Shown here piece by piece: positions 31,871-44,400 of a stretch of 64,000 bases of DNA. A program made the translations under genes and the position numbers. The stretch comes from Deinandra increscens subsp. villosa (Eukaryota; Streptophyta; Magnoliopsida; Asterales; Asteraceae). Location: contig JBCNJP010000010.1 in assembly GCA_039602395.1 (NCBI GenBank), forward strand, positions 96,067,729 through 96,131,728. Direction: 5' to 3'. Below the pieces are notes generated by a model. That model was not told the DNA's origin, did not search any database, and saw only the letters and a list, made by a program, of their open reading frames with translations. Each line of letters begins with the position of its first letter. The stretch's first letter is position 1.

Positions 31871-34535
31871 TCATAAAAAAAAATCAAGGTCTCCTCTTGA
31901 TTCAACAATCATTCTTATGATATTCACAAAACTTCAGCATCTATCTAGATAAATTCATGACCTTCTTTATTAGCAATACTCGAGTTACTCTAAGCTCTTT
32001 TTCTGATTCAAATCATAAACTTTTTATCTAATATGGGGAAACGCTTACTAATTAACTCATGAATTGACACTTGGTGATTCAATAATCAAATCATGAATTT
32101 AATTTATACTACTTCCCTTTATACATTCAACTCTCATTTCATAACCTCAACTTTTGATACATGTTCTAAACAAAACTCAATTCCTAAGAATTACTTCATA
32201 AACTCGACTTTAGTTAATTCGATTGTCGATTTATGAAAATAAATCTTATTACTCAAATTTCATCTATGAAACCATGTTATTAGTTCCTATGCTCGAGGCA
32301 TGTGGTTTGATCCATGTTAAGTCATGGAATCCAAATTTATATTACTCAATCTATATGTCTGATACATGGTAATCTAATCATTTCATGATATTCAAAATCA
32401 GTTGGTATTGGTTTGTTTTAGATTTGAAATCTAGCAAACCTAAGATACTTGGTTTTGATTACTCAAGCGCTATAATCCTTTATTACCTTTGTAATTTCAT
32501 AGCTATACATCATTCGTATTTTACATCAATCATCATTATTCTTGCAAAAACAAAGACTTATTTGCACTATAACTGTCAATTGTGTGTGATGCTAGCTACA
32601 CCATACAATTGGTCGGGTCATAGACAAAAGGTCAGGAGTTTTTGACAAGGATTGTTCCGGATTTTATAGACTTTGTGCCACGTGATAGAAGGACTAGGTG
32701 TGAGTCGCGACACATCTAGCACCCCCTAAAACGTGCACATTCTCTTATAAGAAAAATCCGAAACCTTTCCATTCAAGTTATCATATCTATACTCAAAAGG
32801 ATACATGTTGCATAAATCCCCTCATATTTCATTTTGAATCTTCCTATTTAGGAAATATCCTAAAGTAGGGGAGAGAGTCATTAATGTTTCTGATGTAAAT
32901 CAGAAAATCTTACAAACTCAACACAACATTCTAAATATCAATTCTTGACGCTCATTTTGCATATCTATTAAATCATGTCAAAACATTAAGAGTCTCTTAT
33001 CCTACAATCAAGCGAATTCAATTTCAAATGTTCTTCTATCTAAACACAATCATATCCGGTGTATGCATGGGTTAGCTGCGGTACACCCCCTATACATTGA
33101 TGATACTTCACAGATGGGCTAGGAATCAGACCAAGAGTTGACTCTGGTAGTCCATATCAAAATCTATATCATTAATCTAACTTGCTCCTTGTAGGACCAT
33201 ATTTCTACTTCTGGTAAATCTTTCATACATCAATCCAGTCTGGAAATATAACAGATTCAATAATCGAAAGTACACATCTATTTTCGATATAATCTTTTAT
33301 GTATATCCTTATCACAAGTCTCTCTACTAAGTTTCGGGACGAAATTTCCTAAAGTAGGGGAGACTGTGACAACTCGGTCAATCCATATTCATTTAAACCC
33401 GACCCGAATTCGAAATTCTATTTCAGTTATTTTTATTTCCATTAAACCCGAAAACTTGAGCAAACCAAAAATATATAGTACTTGTGGGAAATAATAAGCA
33501 CGAGTAAATAAATGTAAGGTTTCCCGAAAAGTTTGAGGCTAAAATGCGAAATAAAGAAAATCTGATCTTTGACGCTAATTTCGGTGTTAACCGGAAATCT
33601 CGCAAATTATAAAAATATAATATTTGAAATCCTAAAGTTCAAATATAATGAAAAATGAATTTATATAATTTTTGGGGTTAAAAGTGTCAATTTATCAAAG
33701 TTCAGGGGCTAAAACTGCAAAAATGAAACTTCAGGGGCTAAAAGTGTAAATCTGCCAAAATCACTCCTGGGCGGTACGCCCCAAATGTCTAATTTCTGGG
33801 CGGTACTCCCCAAAACGTCACTTTAGGGCCGTATGCCCCAAATGTCTAATTTCTGGGCGGTACGCCCCAGAATGTGCAGACGTGTTTCTTGGCTGTTTAC
33901 GTGTTGCAGCCTCGTTTAACCATCTGATTAGTGTCCATTTCGTCGATTAGTCACCTGAACTCGTGTCCTAACACCATTTCGTCCCTTCCAGTATATAAAC
34001 CAACCTCTGGAACTCGAAATCAAGCCTTAATTCCTAAAATCTATCCCTCAAAAACCCTCATTTGTACCCGTATCTTCTCTGCTCAAATTCGGTTGATCCA
34101 AGAGCTCTCGAGGTCTAATTTTTTGCAGTCCTCCTCTATTTGGTACGTAGAACAAAAGCCCTCTATCAATTTCTGTTCATATCATTGTTTTAATCAAGTT
34201 CCAGATTTGCTTAAAAACTAGGGTTCTTGAGCTAGTTTGTTAAAATTAGAACAATCTGTTATGAATTAGGAGCTGTAATTTTGGGGATCTTCATACGAAC
34301 ACATAACTAAAGAAACCCCTAAGTTAATTTCATAATTGGAGAACATATTTTTTTCAAGTAAAAACGGTATTATACGACGTTATAATGCCCAAATTTAACA
34401 AACGGTTATGAGCTGGGATTTCAAACTTTAGGGGATATCTTTATATAATATCAAGATTAAAACCTTAAACTTTTATCATTTTTCGAGCACATTTGATATT
34501 ATTCGTAAAATTAATATATATAAATATTTGTTAAA

Positions 34536-34581
<46 letters not shown>

Positions 34582-34760
34582 ATCATGAATTACCATTTGA
34601 TATTATATGATTATATATATATATATACAATTTTATAAATATTATTATATATATATATTATAAAAATATATATATATATATATATTTAAAAAAAAACATA
34701 AATATATATATACTTAAATTTTATTTGTTTTAAAAGTATATATATATATATCAAAATCTA

Positions 34761-35488
34761 CAGTAGAACCTCTATAATTTAATACTCGATAAATTAATAA
34801 CCTCGATAAAATTAATAATTTGTCCGGTCCCAACTTGGGACCAGTACAAAATTGGACCCCAATCGATAAAATAATAAGATAATATATTTTTTAAAATCCC
34901 AATGTAAAATATTGGTCCCAACGAAACTATAAATTAATAATTACTAAAATATTCTAAAATTCTGGGATTGTCTAGTAAAAATTGAATCTATATTCACTTG
35001 TTTTTTTTATTAACTTGAAATATATATTGAGTTCATCTTTAAATCTCCCATTGTACTGAAAAGTTGAGGCACTGCATTCTCGTATTGCAACAAAAAGTTG
35101 TGAAGAGTTGTTGTCGCTTGCAATGCTTCTTTCCGAGTGACCGGTTCCAAAGGTTCTAAAACATCATCAACTTCAATATCAACCAGATTCTGAACGGTAT
35201 CATAAGAATTTTTTTAGTGACCAATCTAGATCTATGTACATTGAACTTCACAAGTTCATTAATGTGAATGTACATGAGAATTTTGAAGGTCCTTGTTTCT
35301 GTTTTATTCAAATAGGTAAATGAACGAACAAGGAAACTTTGAAGGTCGATGCATTAATTTGAGAGTTGCTCACATATATAAGGCAACTCTTTAATTTAAT
35401 AATTTATTAATTTATCGATATAATAATATCTCGCTAAATTAATAAAATATCCAAGTCCCAATATTATTAATTTATAGAGGTTTTACTG
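34761..35488. mobile_element. Emigrant/Lemi1-type (pogo-like) transposon, deletion derivative
   Basis: 728 bp with TIRs CAGTAGAACCTCTATAA (left) and CAGTAAAACCTCTATAAATT (right, reverse complement), flanked by TA on both sides. These match the Emigrant MITE and Lemi1 termini of plants (recalled). The TIR homology extends inward with AATTAATA/GATAAATTAAT. It retains a piece of transposase at 35010-35210. Confidence 0.85.
35010..35210 (-). pseudogene. Pogo-like transposase, C-terminal fragment
   Basis: The minus-strand frame ends at TAA (35010-35012). It contains LEPLEPVTRKEALQATTTLH and NFLLQYENAVPQLF, which I recognise as the C-terminal tail of plant pogo/Lemi1-like transposases (the EPVTxKEA...LHNFLxQFE block). 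The DNA-binding and DDE parts are missing, so the element is non-autonomous. Confidence 0.75.
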
Positions 35489-36754
35489 TATAAATATTGA
35501 TAATTTATATTTTATGAATATCATTTTTATAAAACTATATAGAACTCGCGCGGACCGGAAGGGTAAACGCCTGTACACTGGGTTTCCTGGCATAGGTAAG
35601 GATGTCGCATAAATCCCTCGTTGGACCTGGCAGACTTACCTGGGGATTCCTGGAGTGAGTGTTTACTTATAGGAAAACGCGTTTTCATATTATCACTAAT
35701 CTTTGTTTTAATCAATACAAATATAGTCTTTTGACATAATGATAAAACCTTACACTCTTCAAGAACCCTGTCCAATTAAAACTATATTCTTTGTATTTAT
35801 TTAGCCTATTTATGTTAATAGGCTAATCTCAAGGTCTATCATTATCACTTTCAGCGTTAGCGTTCATCCTCAATCCGCTCATCATGTGAGTACTCATACC
35901 CCCTTTTATTACTGTGGGATATTATGCGATATAAACTCCTGTTATTATTAGAAGGGTGATTCCTTCAATCAAATGATGACTAGAGTAGTGAGTATTAATA
36001 ACCACTTTCTCATTTTGGGGTGCAACATGTATATCCTATATCTAAATCCTAAATCTTTATTTCTTATTCGAAATCACTGCGATTCTATGATATTATGTGT
36101 GTTCTTTATTATGTGTATCTATGTCTAATATCTAAAGTGTGGGAATCGTAAATCTTAAATCATGAATGATTAGTCTTTATTCTTTTGTGTACCATTAACC
36201 ATCGTGTCGTGGTAACAATGATAGATACAAATCTATTGGTTGACAACCCACCTAGGATATTGAGACATAATCCTGTCTTCAAATAGGTGATTGCTCCCTT
36301 ATTGTCTAGGTTTGGTTACACAACATCTATATCTATGAGTGGTGAATGGATAGTCTTTATTCTTTTGGATAGTCTTTATTCTTTCGGATAGTCTTTATTC
36401 TTTAGTGTAATCTTTTATAATATATCATATGAATCAACACTTAATGGCATAAACCGCTGACTTTTCATATACATAACTCTATGATTACTCACCAACTACT
36501 TTTGTAGTTGACACTCTCTATTTTATACATGTTGCAGGATGACTATTTGGATTATTTGACTGATCACGATAGGATTGCGGACCTAGATAAAGACACTAAA
36601 TCAATGCTTGATGTTTATATTTGAATTATTGTACGGATCTTTGTTTATATATGAAAATGGTATGTTTAAGTATTTGGTAACTATTACTAGTTGTCATGTG
36701 CATCTGGACAGTCGTCTCGCCCCGACATATTCCGCCGTCGGTTGGGGTGTGACA

Positions 36755-37411
36755 CCTATCTCATAATTGAATTGATAGAATATTTTATTATTTTAACAGA
36801 TAAGAAGATCGTCCGTCATAAATGGCTGGTGACCATCCATTCCATTCCACCCCAGGGAAAGAAAACAAGGGTTTTTAATTGATAATTAACACGTGTTTGT
36901 TCTCTTCGCCTTTGATACATTTGGGCATCTCGAGTCGATGGTGGCTGCCATGTTGCGTCGGATCCAGAAAGTCATGTTTGGGAATATCGTAAACTCTAGA
37001 TTAAAGAATGTTATTTTCATACGTCTAGGGTTTGCTATTCAAAAAGGGTTGGCGGCGCAGCTTGTTGTCCGCCTTTCCTGCGTGGTAACTTGAGTCTTGT
37101 GCGTTCGTTAAATGTATTGAAATTTTATTTTACCTAAAAAAAATAAAAATAAAAAAAATTTAATTTAAAAAAAAAATTGATAATGTAAAGTTACGCATTT
37201 AGTCCCTTGACTTTCAAGAAAGTTGCTTCCTTCCGCAATAGCAGTAGCGCAACCAATTATTATTTATTAATATTTAATATAAGATTAAAAGACGAATATG
37301 AATGTATGAATATGAATATGATGAATATAATCCAACAATCAACCTCCTCTTCCTCCTCCTTCAATGGTGGCCAATTCCTCCGTATAACCACCGTGACGCC
37401 ATTGATATGAT
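36755..37411 (+). promoter_or_regulatory. Upstream region of the PB1 gene
   Basis: 657 bp between LTR B and the ATG. TATA-like ATTTAATATAAG lies near 37270-37282. A pyrimidine-rich stretch (CCTCCTCTTCCTCCTCCTTC, 37342-37361) resembles a plant Y patch near the transcription start. Short ORFs at 36691-37093 have no recognised homology. Confidence 0.4.
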
Positions 37412-38719
37412 ATGATGGAGAATAATAATACTACTTACTCCTACCCTCCTGTGTATCCGGATTCCAACACCTCCACGCCTCGCTCCTGGGAAGTTGAATG
37501 CGAAACCGACGAACACCTCGCCAATCCCAATCCTAACCCTAACCCTAACAGCCATAATTACAAGGTGAAACTTATGTGCAGCTATGGAGGTAAGATACTA
37601 CCACGCCCACACGATAATCAGCTCGCTTACATAGGCGGAGACACCAAAATTCTCACCGTCGATCGCAATATTAGGTACGCTTCCATTTCGAATAAACTCA
37701 ATTCCCTCACCGATGATGATGATCATCATAACGCCACCTGTTGTTTCAAGTACCAATTGCCTGGAGAAGATCTCGATGCCTTGATCTCGGTCACCAACGA
37801 TGAGGATCTGGAGCACATGATGACGGAATACGATCGGATTTTCCGTTCCTCCACGAAGCCGGTGCGGCTGAGGCTGTTTTTGTTTTCCCTATCTACTACC
37901 TTTCATGGTGGCCGTGCGGCCGAGGAGAATAATAAGGCGGAACAGCAGTGGTTCGTCGACGCGCTGAACGCCGTCCGGATCTCCTCCTCCGCGCCACCGC
38001 CGGCGGCGTCCGAGAGTACTGATTTTCTGTTCGGATTTGATAAAGGAAATGCCAACGCTCCTCCTTCTGCGGCGGTTGTGGTTGCACACACAGAAGGCGC
38101 CGCTCGCCTGGGATCGGAGTGTGGTTCCGAGGACAGTAATAGCAACCTCCGGCACGTGATCTCCGATCCACCGACCACCGTGGAAATCCAGAGGCAGATG
38201 CAGCAGCAGGTTGCAGCCAGTCACGAGCAAGCAGTCAATATCGACCCTAGGGCTTATTACGGAGACTACTACACTCAGAAAATTCAACCACGGACTACTA
38301 CTACTTACTGGCATGATCAGAGACACGTGGCATCAACAGGAGGAGGTGGTTACCAGATGCCAGTTTCGGGAGCCGATGGTGTTTATCTAATTCCATCCTC
38401 AACTGGTGTGTATCCTGCTGCTGCTGGTCGACCGGCGACTCAGGTGAGTCAAGGTCAGGGTGGGTACTACGGAATGCAGAGGATGGTTAATGCACCGGAA
38501 TTCTATCGGGAACAGGCGGTGACACAACCAAAAGTGGGAGCATACCAAGAAGCTGCGATTGGAATGGTGAGGCCACAAGCCGAGTTCGGGTACTATTACA
38601 CAACCTCACAGGGAGGAATGACCCCTTCTTACCAACCGGTGGTTGCCGATATAAGGCAAGCTGGCCTTGGTACTTTGGCGGTCAATCAAGAGGGTAAGAT
38701 GGTCGTCAATCCTCCCTAG
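37412..38719 (+). CDS. PB1 domain-containing protein (octicosapeptide/Phox/Bem1p family)
   Basis: Single-exon ORF of 435 residues. Start chosen at 37412 (ATGATGGAG), the first ATG of the frame; the second codon is also ATG. Residues 51-158 form a PB1 domain: basic start KVKLMCSYGGKILPRP, central GGDTKILTVDRNIRYA, and an acidic OPCA-like motif LPGEDLDALISVTNDEDLEH. PB1 domains mediate protein-protein pairing. The rest is low complexity: an Asn-Pro repeat at about 39-47, a Gln-rich stretch near 265 and a Tyr/Gly-rich C-terminal half with YYGDYYTQ and GGYYGM. No kinase or transcription-factor domain is present, so it belongs to the stand-alone PB1 group of plants. It is the only intact intron-less host gene here. 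The C-terminal half is not assigned a function. Confidence 0.93.
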   Translation: MMENNNTTYSYPPVYPDSNTSTPRSWEVECETDEHLANPNPNPNPNSHNYKVKLMCSYGGKILPRPHDNQLAYIGGDTKILTVDRNIRYASISNKLNSLTDDDDHHNATCCFKYQLPGEDLDALISVTNDEDLEHMMTEYDRIFRSSTKPVRLRLFLFSLSTTFHGGRAAEENNKAEQQWFVDALNAVRISSSAPPPAASESTDFLFGFDKGNANAPPSAAVVVAHTEGAARLGSECGSEDSNSNLRHVISDPPTTVEIQRQMQQQVAASHEQAVNIDPRAYYGDYYTQKIQPRTTTTYWHDQRHVASTGGGGYQMPVSGADGVYLIPSSTGVYPAAAGRPATQVSQGQGGYYGMQRMVNAPEFYREQAVTQPKVGAYQEAAIGMVRPQAEFGYYYTTSQGGMTPSYQPVVADIRQAGLGTLAVNQEGKMVVNPP

Positions 38720-40335
38720 TAAAATTATTAATAATTTACTTCATCGTACATGAGAAATAATAGTTGTATATGTCTGTTTCTTGTTTATTTATGCATTATG
38801 TTTATTCTACATTTCAATATGCATTTCCTTTTCTTGGTTTTCATTGTTTATTCGGTTAAAAAATCACATGTATTTGCTATAAGGGAATCAATGGCATTGT
38901 ATTTTTAATCATAACCGGTCTCGAATATACAACATAAGTAAATAACAAAGACTAATACATATTGTACGATAGGTTGAAATAAATAATGACCATAATGTAA
39001 TGTACCAAATATGTAACACGCACATATTGCACAAAAGGTTGATTTGCATTGTAATACGTAACAACTGATGTCCAAGTGAGCACACATATACCGGAGAGAC
39101 TCATATTAATGCGAGTAGCAATAACAAATTCAGAAATTCAGAAACCCGGAGAGACATTGTGGTCCAAGTGAACACACATAGTGAGTTTAGAAATTCAGAA
39201 ACCCGCATAATGTTGTAGCATGTTTAGGAGTTGCTCTTTGATCATTGATTATGTATTTGTAGTACACAACTACACGCTACTCCTTTCAAATACAGGAGAC
39301 CAGGAAAATGTGTTAATATCAAAGAGGTACCATATCTATATTGCCTTTCTTCGGAATCTCCAGTTTCTAAAGCTTATGTTTGGTAGGAAATAGTTGTTGT
39401 AACCATCTCTAATAGAAAGGTAATTTGGGAAATCAACTATTCATTTGATAACTATTGTCACTATAGTGAAATGTTAGTTTTTTGCTTCTTTGTCCCCAAG
39501 ATGCGTAAATGTGTTATGTTAGGTGTAAGTCAAGAACTATGTGTTGACATTAAATAATGTTCTTTTAAGGATTAATATATTTTAGATATTTAGATTAATT
39601 TGTTAGGTGTAAGTCAAGAACTATATGTTCAAGTTGAATTGTGGTTCTTATTCATGTTTGCTTCAAGTAATAGCAAGTAGCAAGTGTTTGACATGTTAGT
39701 AACCAAAAAGGTTTTGATTAATAGTTTCTTTCATTATAAATCAAAGAATATGGGCGTCATGCACTTTGCCACTTTGGTCTCTTGTTGAAATAGTTTTGGT
39801 GCTGAAACCCATTGGGGGTTTATGTTGTCCCTGTCTTAGTTGAGGCAGTCTCTTTTTCTTATCATAATTTGATATCTGTCGGTCAATTTCATTAGTTGTA
39901 GGCGATGTAATAACCCTCTTGATCTTTGTATGATGTTTTTTTCACTTGTTTTGGAACATCATTTCTGTCATATATCTTTTTATAATCAACTTTAGTACCC
40001 TTTTAAGTTTATTTTGCTTTAAAATAACTGATGGAATGGTCAGGACTTGAAAGATCTACATGAAGTTTATAACCTCCTTAAATAATCAGTTGGGATTTAT
40101 GTGTGTGTGTGGGGTGGGGTGATGGCTCTCTAATAGAGCAAGATGGAATGAAAATAAAATAAACGAATTTTGTTTTTGTGGTGTTAAGTAAATATTATTT
40201 GTGACAAGATGTGACCTTCCTTTTGCCTTGTACGACAAAGATCTTACTTATATTTGTTGCTCACAAGAAGCAGATGAATGAGAGTGGAGATTATGTTGCC
40301 ATTTTTGGAGTTATATTCTGATCATGCATGGATCC

Positions 40336-40391
<56 letters not shown>

Positions 40392-40680
40392 AGTGCTTTC
40401 TGAGATACATATATTTTGCTGAATTGGAAACATAGTATCTGTTTGAACTATCTACGATTTTTTTTTTCAATTGCAAGCAACCTTTCAGTGTTCAAATCAA
40501 CAAAATATGAATTGTTTTGCTGGTAATGTAAAAAATTCATTTCCTTGTTTCATCATATTATCAAAATTTATCTGTGTCATTTTATGTACACAAGGTCATA
40601 AAAGTTAAAACAAAAATAAGTCTTGCCAGACACAAGTTCTCTTTCTGTTAAAGAAAAGAGAGGTTGGCTGGATTGTCTAT
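38720..40680. other. Intergenic region downstream of the PB1 gene
   Basis: AT-rich, no ORF with recognisable homology. A poly-C then (AC)n microsatellite lies at 40333-40388, which makes the small minus-strand ORF at 40291-40476. The AT-rich ATTAATAATTTACTTC just after the stop is a plausible 3' UTR start. Confidence 0.6.
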
Positions 40681-40890
40681 CAGTGGCGAAGCTTGATAAA
40701 TATTAAGTGGGGGGTCGGGATCTAAATTTTGTTTCCTAACGCCAATTTTTGGGTAAACGGAGGTCGAAACCGGAGTATATCGAAATTTTCTACACGAAAA
40801 TTATATACCCCTACATCGCAAAAAAAAATTCGAGGGGTCGGACGCCCCCCCCCCCCCTCCCCCCCCCCCCCCCTAAATGCTGCGCCACTG
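40681..40890. mobile_element. Short hAT-like MITE
   Basis: 210 bp with 12-bp TIRs CAGTGGCGAAGC (40681) and CAGTGGCGCAGC (reverse complement of the end at 40890). The inner sequence holds GGGGGTCGG and long C runs, as in common plant CAGTGGCG MITEs. I could not confirm an 8-bp target duplication. ORFs crossing it on both strands are artefacts. Confidence 0.7.
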
Positions 40891-41255
40891 GGGACTGTGT
40901 TTGTCACAAAAAATTTCAAGTTCTTTTCGGTAGCCATTAACATTCAAGTTTTTCCATGTGATCATTCACATGTGATGCATGTATGAATCATTTTTCCAGT
41001 AAAATCGGATTGATTCAACATAACAGTCCAGAGATATTGGAAGAACTGACCAACATTCTCTATGTTCTTTTTTGTTAGTGAATGACATGATGTTCAAACA
41101 GACAAATATATACATTTCTTTCCATGAGACTGCAGCAAATCAAGTACAAACTTTACTTACGATGTCAGTTGATTCATCTCAATACTCAAATCTGAAATGA
41201 TAATATCCATGAAATAAAATGGAAAGCCTGACTCAAGCAGAGTTTTGATCTTCAA

Positions 41256-41261
41256 TTTATT
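41256..41261 (-). terminator. Possible poly(A) signal of the MADS-box gene
   Basis: AATAAA on the minus strand, about 190 bp after the stop codon at 41451-41453. Confidence 0.4.
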
Positions 41262-41450
41262 TGCTTCATTAACTTTGATCTGAATCGGGCATGATCTGGA
41301 AACCGCTGACTAATAATAAGATACATATAAACTATTTGCGTCATCTTCTTTTCAATGTAGTCACAATCTGCAAAAATTGTTTTAAAAAATAATTGATCAT
41401 TCGTGGTAGCGGATATGTGATACAAAGCATTTGTGGTAGTAAATCAGAAA

Positions 41451-44400
41451 TTACCCCAAATTTGTAGATTGTATTGTTGTTTCATGTTGGTCTGGCTGGG
41501 ACAGCTGGAGATGGATGATGGCATTTGGATTCTCCCTTATGTTTAGAGCATTGGCTAAAAAGATATTCCTGTTTGTTGCATCTTCCTTCCTTGTACCATA
41601 CACCTGAGATGTGAAAGATTTATTGCTGAATGTGGTAATATGAAGTTCATATTTCTTAAATGGATGGTTAACAGTTAACTAAAAGATGTTCTAGGTGGGA
41701 CTTTTTTCAGGGTGCAGGGTCTGATGACAAGTACCTTTTGATAAAGTTCTGTGTTTTCTTCACGAATTTGGTTTACCTTCTCATGCAGTTCTACATTTTC
41801 ACGGTGGATAAGATTTCCCTGAACAAGAGCTAATAATATTTAGTTGCTTGAAGATATTTTTATCCGGGCATAGATTTAATTATTGGTCTTAAGTTGTGGG
41901 TTGACCTTTCGGTTTAGTTCTTCGATTTCCTCAAAAAGAAGTTGGTCCTAGCGATACAACAATTGTCATGAGGTAAGTTTTTTTCCTTATTGTTTTTTTG
42001 TATTTTTTTGTATTGTAACATACAAGATTAGTATCTTACTGAGGGAAGCATTTTCAAACCTTTTTCATGCGGATCCTTTGGAGATTCGTTTCGAGTTGGC
42101 TCTCCATGACTTGAAGATCTTTGACAGTTAAACCAGAAAGGTCTTCACCCATCATTCTTCTGTAGTTGTCAAAAATAACAAGATGATCTTCTTCACATAA
42201 TATTAATCTGTTAGTCTTCATAGAGGTTGTAACTTGTAAGATATGATGATCGGGTGGGTTGGGTGATGGGTTGAAACTTGAGAAGGGTTATTTTATAGTT
42301 CAAATAGAAACATGCCAGGTTGGTTGAGTTGACCCACTTACACATTAATGTTCACTCTTTAAGCTTTTTCTTATAAATAATGTGTTACTTTTAATTACGA
42401 AAACAATGTTATTACAATAATAATAAATTAATCATCTAAATGTTTGAATAAACTGAATTAGGAGTTTGTATGCATAAAATATATACTTTGTATGAATTTG
42501 ATGAAGATCTGAACTGGATTTGCAGAAATAGAACAACAATTTGAAATAGAAAACAACAAATAGGACTTGATATTGAAACTAATGAAGATGATCCAAAGGA
42601 TCTACAATGGATAATTCATCACATAAGTGACCCAGGGTTAAACCCTTCTCAATGCCAAAGCAAAGAGCCAAAACCTTTAACCTTATTAGACCGACCTTAA
42701 TTACTAGGGTTATATATTTTAGTATTGTTGAGGGGTGCATTGTGTATTTATTTTATCTATTTATTCTTGTACTCTATTCATCAATAGTATACAGAATTAT
42801 TACGTGATATTCTCTCATTATGGTATCACAGCCTGGTCCTCAATAACCCTAGCCGCCGGCTATTTTTTTCCGGCACTACAGCTGCAGTCCGACGCTACAG
42901 TCGCCGCCACCCCTCTTCACGGCAAGCACAAAACTGCCGGCTATCCCTTCCCTTCCTTCTCTCGCCTTTTTTTCTTTCTGTTTTCTATCATCTCAATGGC
43001 CGATCTTGTTGCCTTTGATCAAAAAGAGAAGACGACCCATAACTCCCACAAGTTTGGGTTGTTTGCGTATGTAGACATGATCAGCCCTAACCTCCAACAA
43101 TTATGGATATTGGAAGGCCATGATCAGCCCCTTTCTCGTCACCAATGGCTTGTTTGCGTATGTAGACGGCTCCATCCCCTGCCCGCAGAAAACCATCTCC
43201 ACTACACCAGCCTCAACCGAAGGCAGACCCAACCCAGAACCGGTGGTTACCCCAACCCGCAACATTCGATTTGGGTTGCCAATGATGCCCATATTCGAAT
43301 GCTTATCCTTTCCACCATCTCTGAATCTGCGTTTCAGCACGTGCAGGGGATAACATCTCGAGATCTGTGGTTGTCCCTGGAGTGTGCCTATGCCCCTCAC
43401 ACGGCCTCCCGGGAATACACTCTCAAAACCCAACTCCTACGCATCGAGATGAAACCAGATGAATCCTCTGCAGCATATCTCACACGTGCTCAAGAGTATG
43501 CGACGACACTTGCAAACATTGGTGAACCCATGAAGGAGAAAGATCTTGTCATGCTTGTTATCTCGGGCTTATGCGAAGAATACAACGGTTTGAAATCTAC
43601 AACCCTGTCAAGACAACTTGTTTTTAATGAATTACATGCTCTTCTTGCAGATCATGAGTATATGTTGAAGAAAAATACACCGACCCTGCCCCCGGCTCGG
43701 GCCTTCCATGCGGCTGTCCCACAAAACAGCGTCGTTGCCTCTCCCTCTCAGCCGAACAATGAAGCTCTTCTTGCTGTCCAGCAACCTGCGGCTCAGTTGG
43801 GCCTCCAACTACAACTACAGGTTTCCCCTCAGCCGCAAGCCATGTATGCAGGCCGGCAGCCTGCTGCTCGTAACCGGCAGCCTCCACCGCGCCAGGGTGG
43901 GGGTCGTGGACACTCTAAAATCAGGGAGGTAGCCGTTTTCCTTGGGCTACTCATCAAAATAATGTTTCAGGTACTTGCACCAGGTGCGGGATTAGTCACA
44001 TTCCCTCTAATTTCTTCCTTTTCTCCCTAATGACATACGATACTTATTTAAAGGAATAGAACTTACACTTACCCCCTCCTGGAATAGACAAATTACTATT
44101 ACTAACTAGAACATGATTCCTATCAGAATTTCAATCCGTTTGACCCATTTGACTCGTTCTCCTTTGAGCTATACTTTTTGAGTTGACCATTTGAGATTAA
44201 ACAAACACCAAATTGACCCATTCATAAGTAAATGGATTAAACTTGACACTTCTGGTATTCCTACATAAAGACTATCTATGGGATCTTTAGAAGACATTGC
44301 TTTGTCTAGGAGTCCACTTTTTAGAAGTTACTTTAAGTACGGTGGTCTTCTTTGAATGCATTACAAAAATACAGGATTACTTCTTGTAGTTAACTCAGGA

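Larger units (their letters stand above)
31880..36754 (+). mobile_element. Tekay-like element copy 2: 3' end and 3' LTR
   Basis: The 3' internal region (about 31880-33364) shares landmarks with copy 1: GTGATGCTAGCT, GGTTAGCTGCGGTACACCC, CGGGACGAAATTTCC and AAAGTAGGGGAGAC. The LTR (33365-36754) follows. No coding sequence remains. The left edge is approximate. Confidence 0.7.
33365..36754 (+). repeat. Tekay-like 3' LTR, copy B (~3.39 kb)
   Basis: TGTGACAACTCGG...GGTTGGGGTGTGACA. Four GGGCGGTACGCCCC-type palindromes lie at 33768-33869, a TATA-like GTATATAAACC near 33992, splice-like GTGAGT at 35886 and TTGCAG at 36537. It carries the transposon at 34761-35488. It ends 657 bp before the PB1 gene ATG, in the same orientation. 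Confidence 0.8.

Noticed and set aside
37525..37552. CCTAACCCTAACCCTAAC, telomere-like repeat
   Set aside because: Only about three units, in frame, coding for an Asn-Pro repeat of the PB1 protein; plant telomeres use CCCTAAA.
37889..38326. Minus-strand ORFs inside the PB1 gene
   Set aside because: Shadows of the real plus-strand coding sequence, which has a clear domain.
40333..40388. Poly-C/(AC)n tract as a regulatory or G-quadruplex locus
   Set aside because: Simple microsatellite; nothing around it supports a specific role.
40675..40898. 8-bp TSD for the CAGTGGCG MITE
   Set aside because: Flanks do not match convincingly, so superfamily assignment rests on the TIR only.
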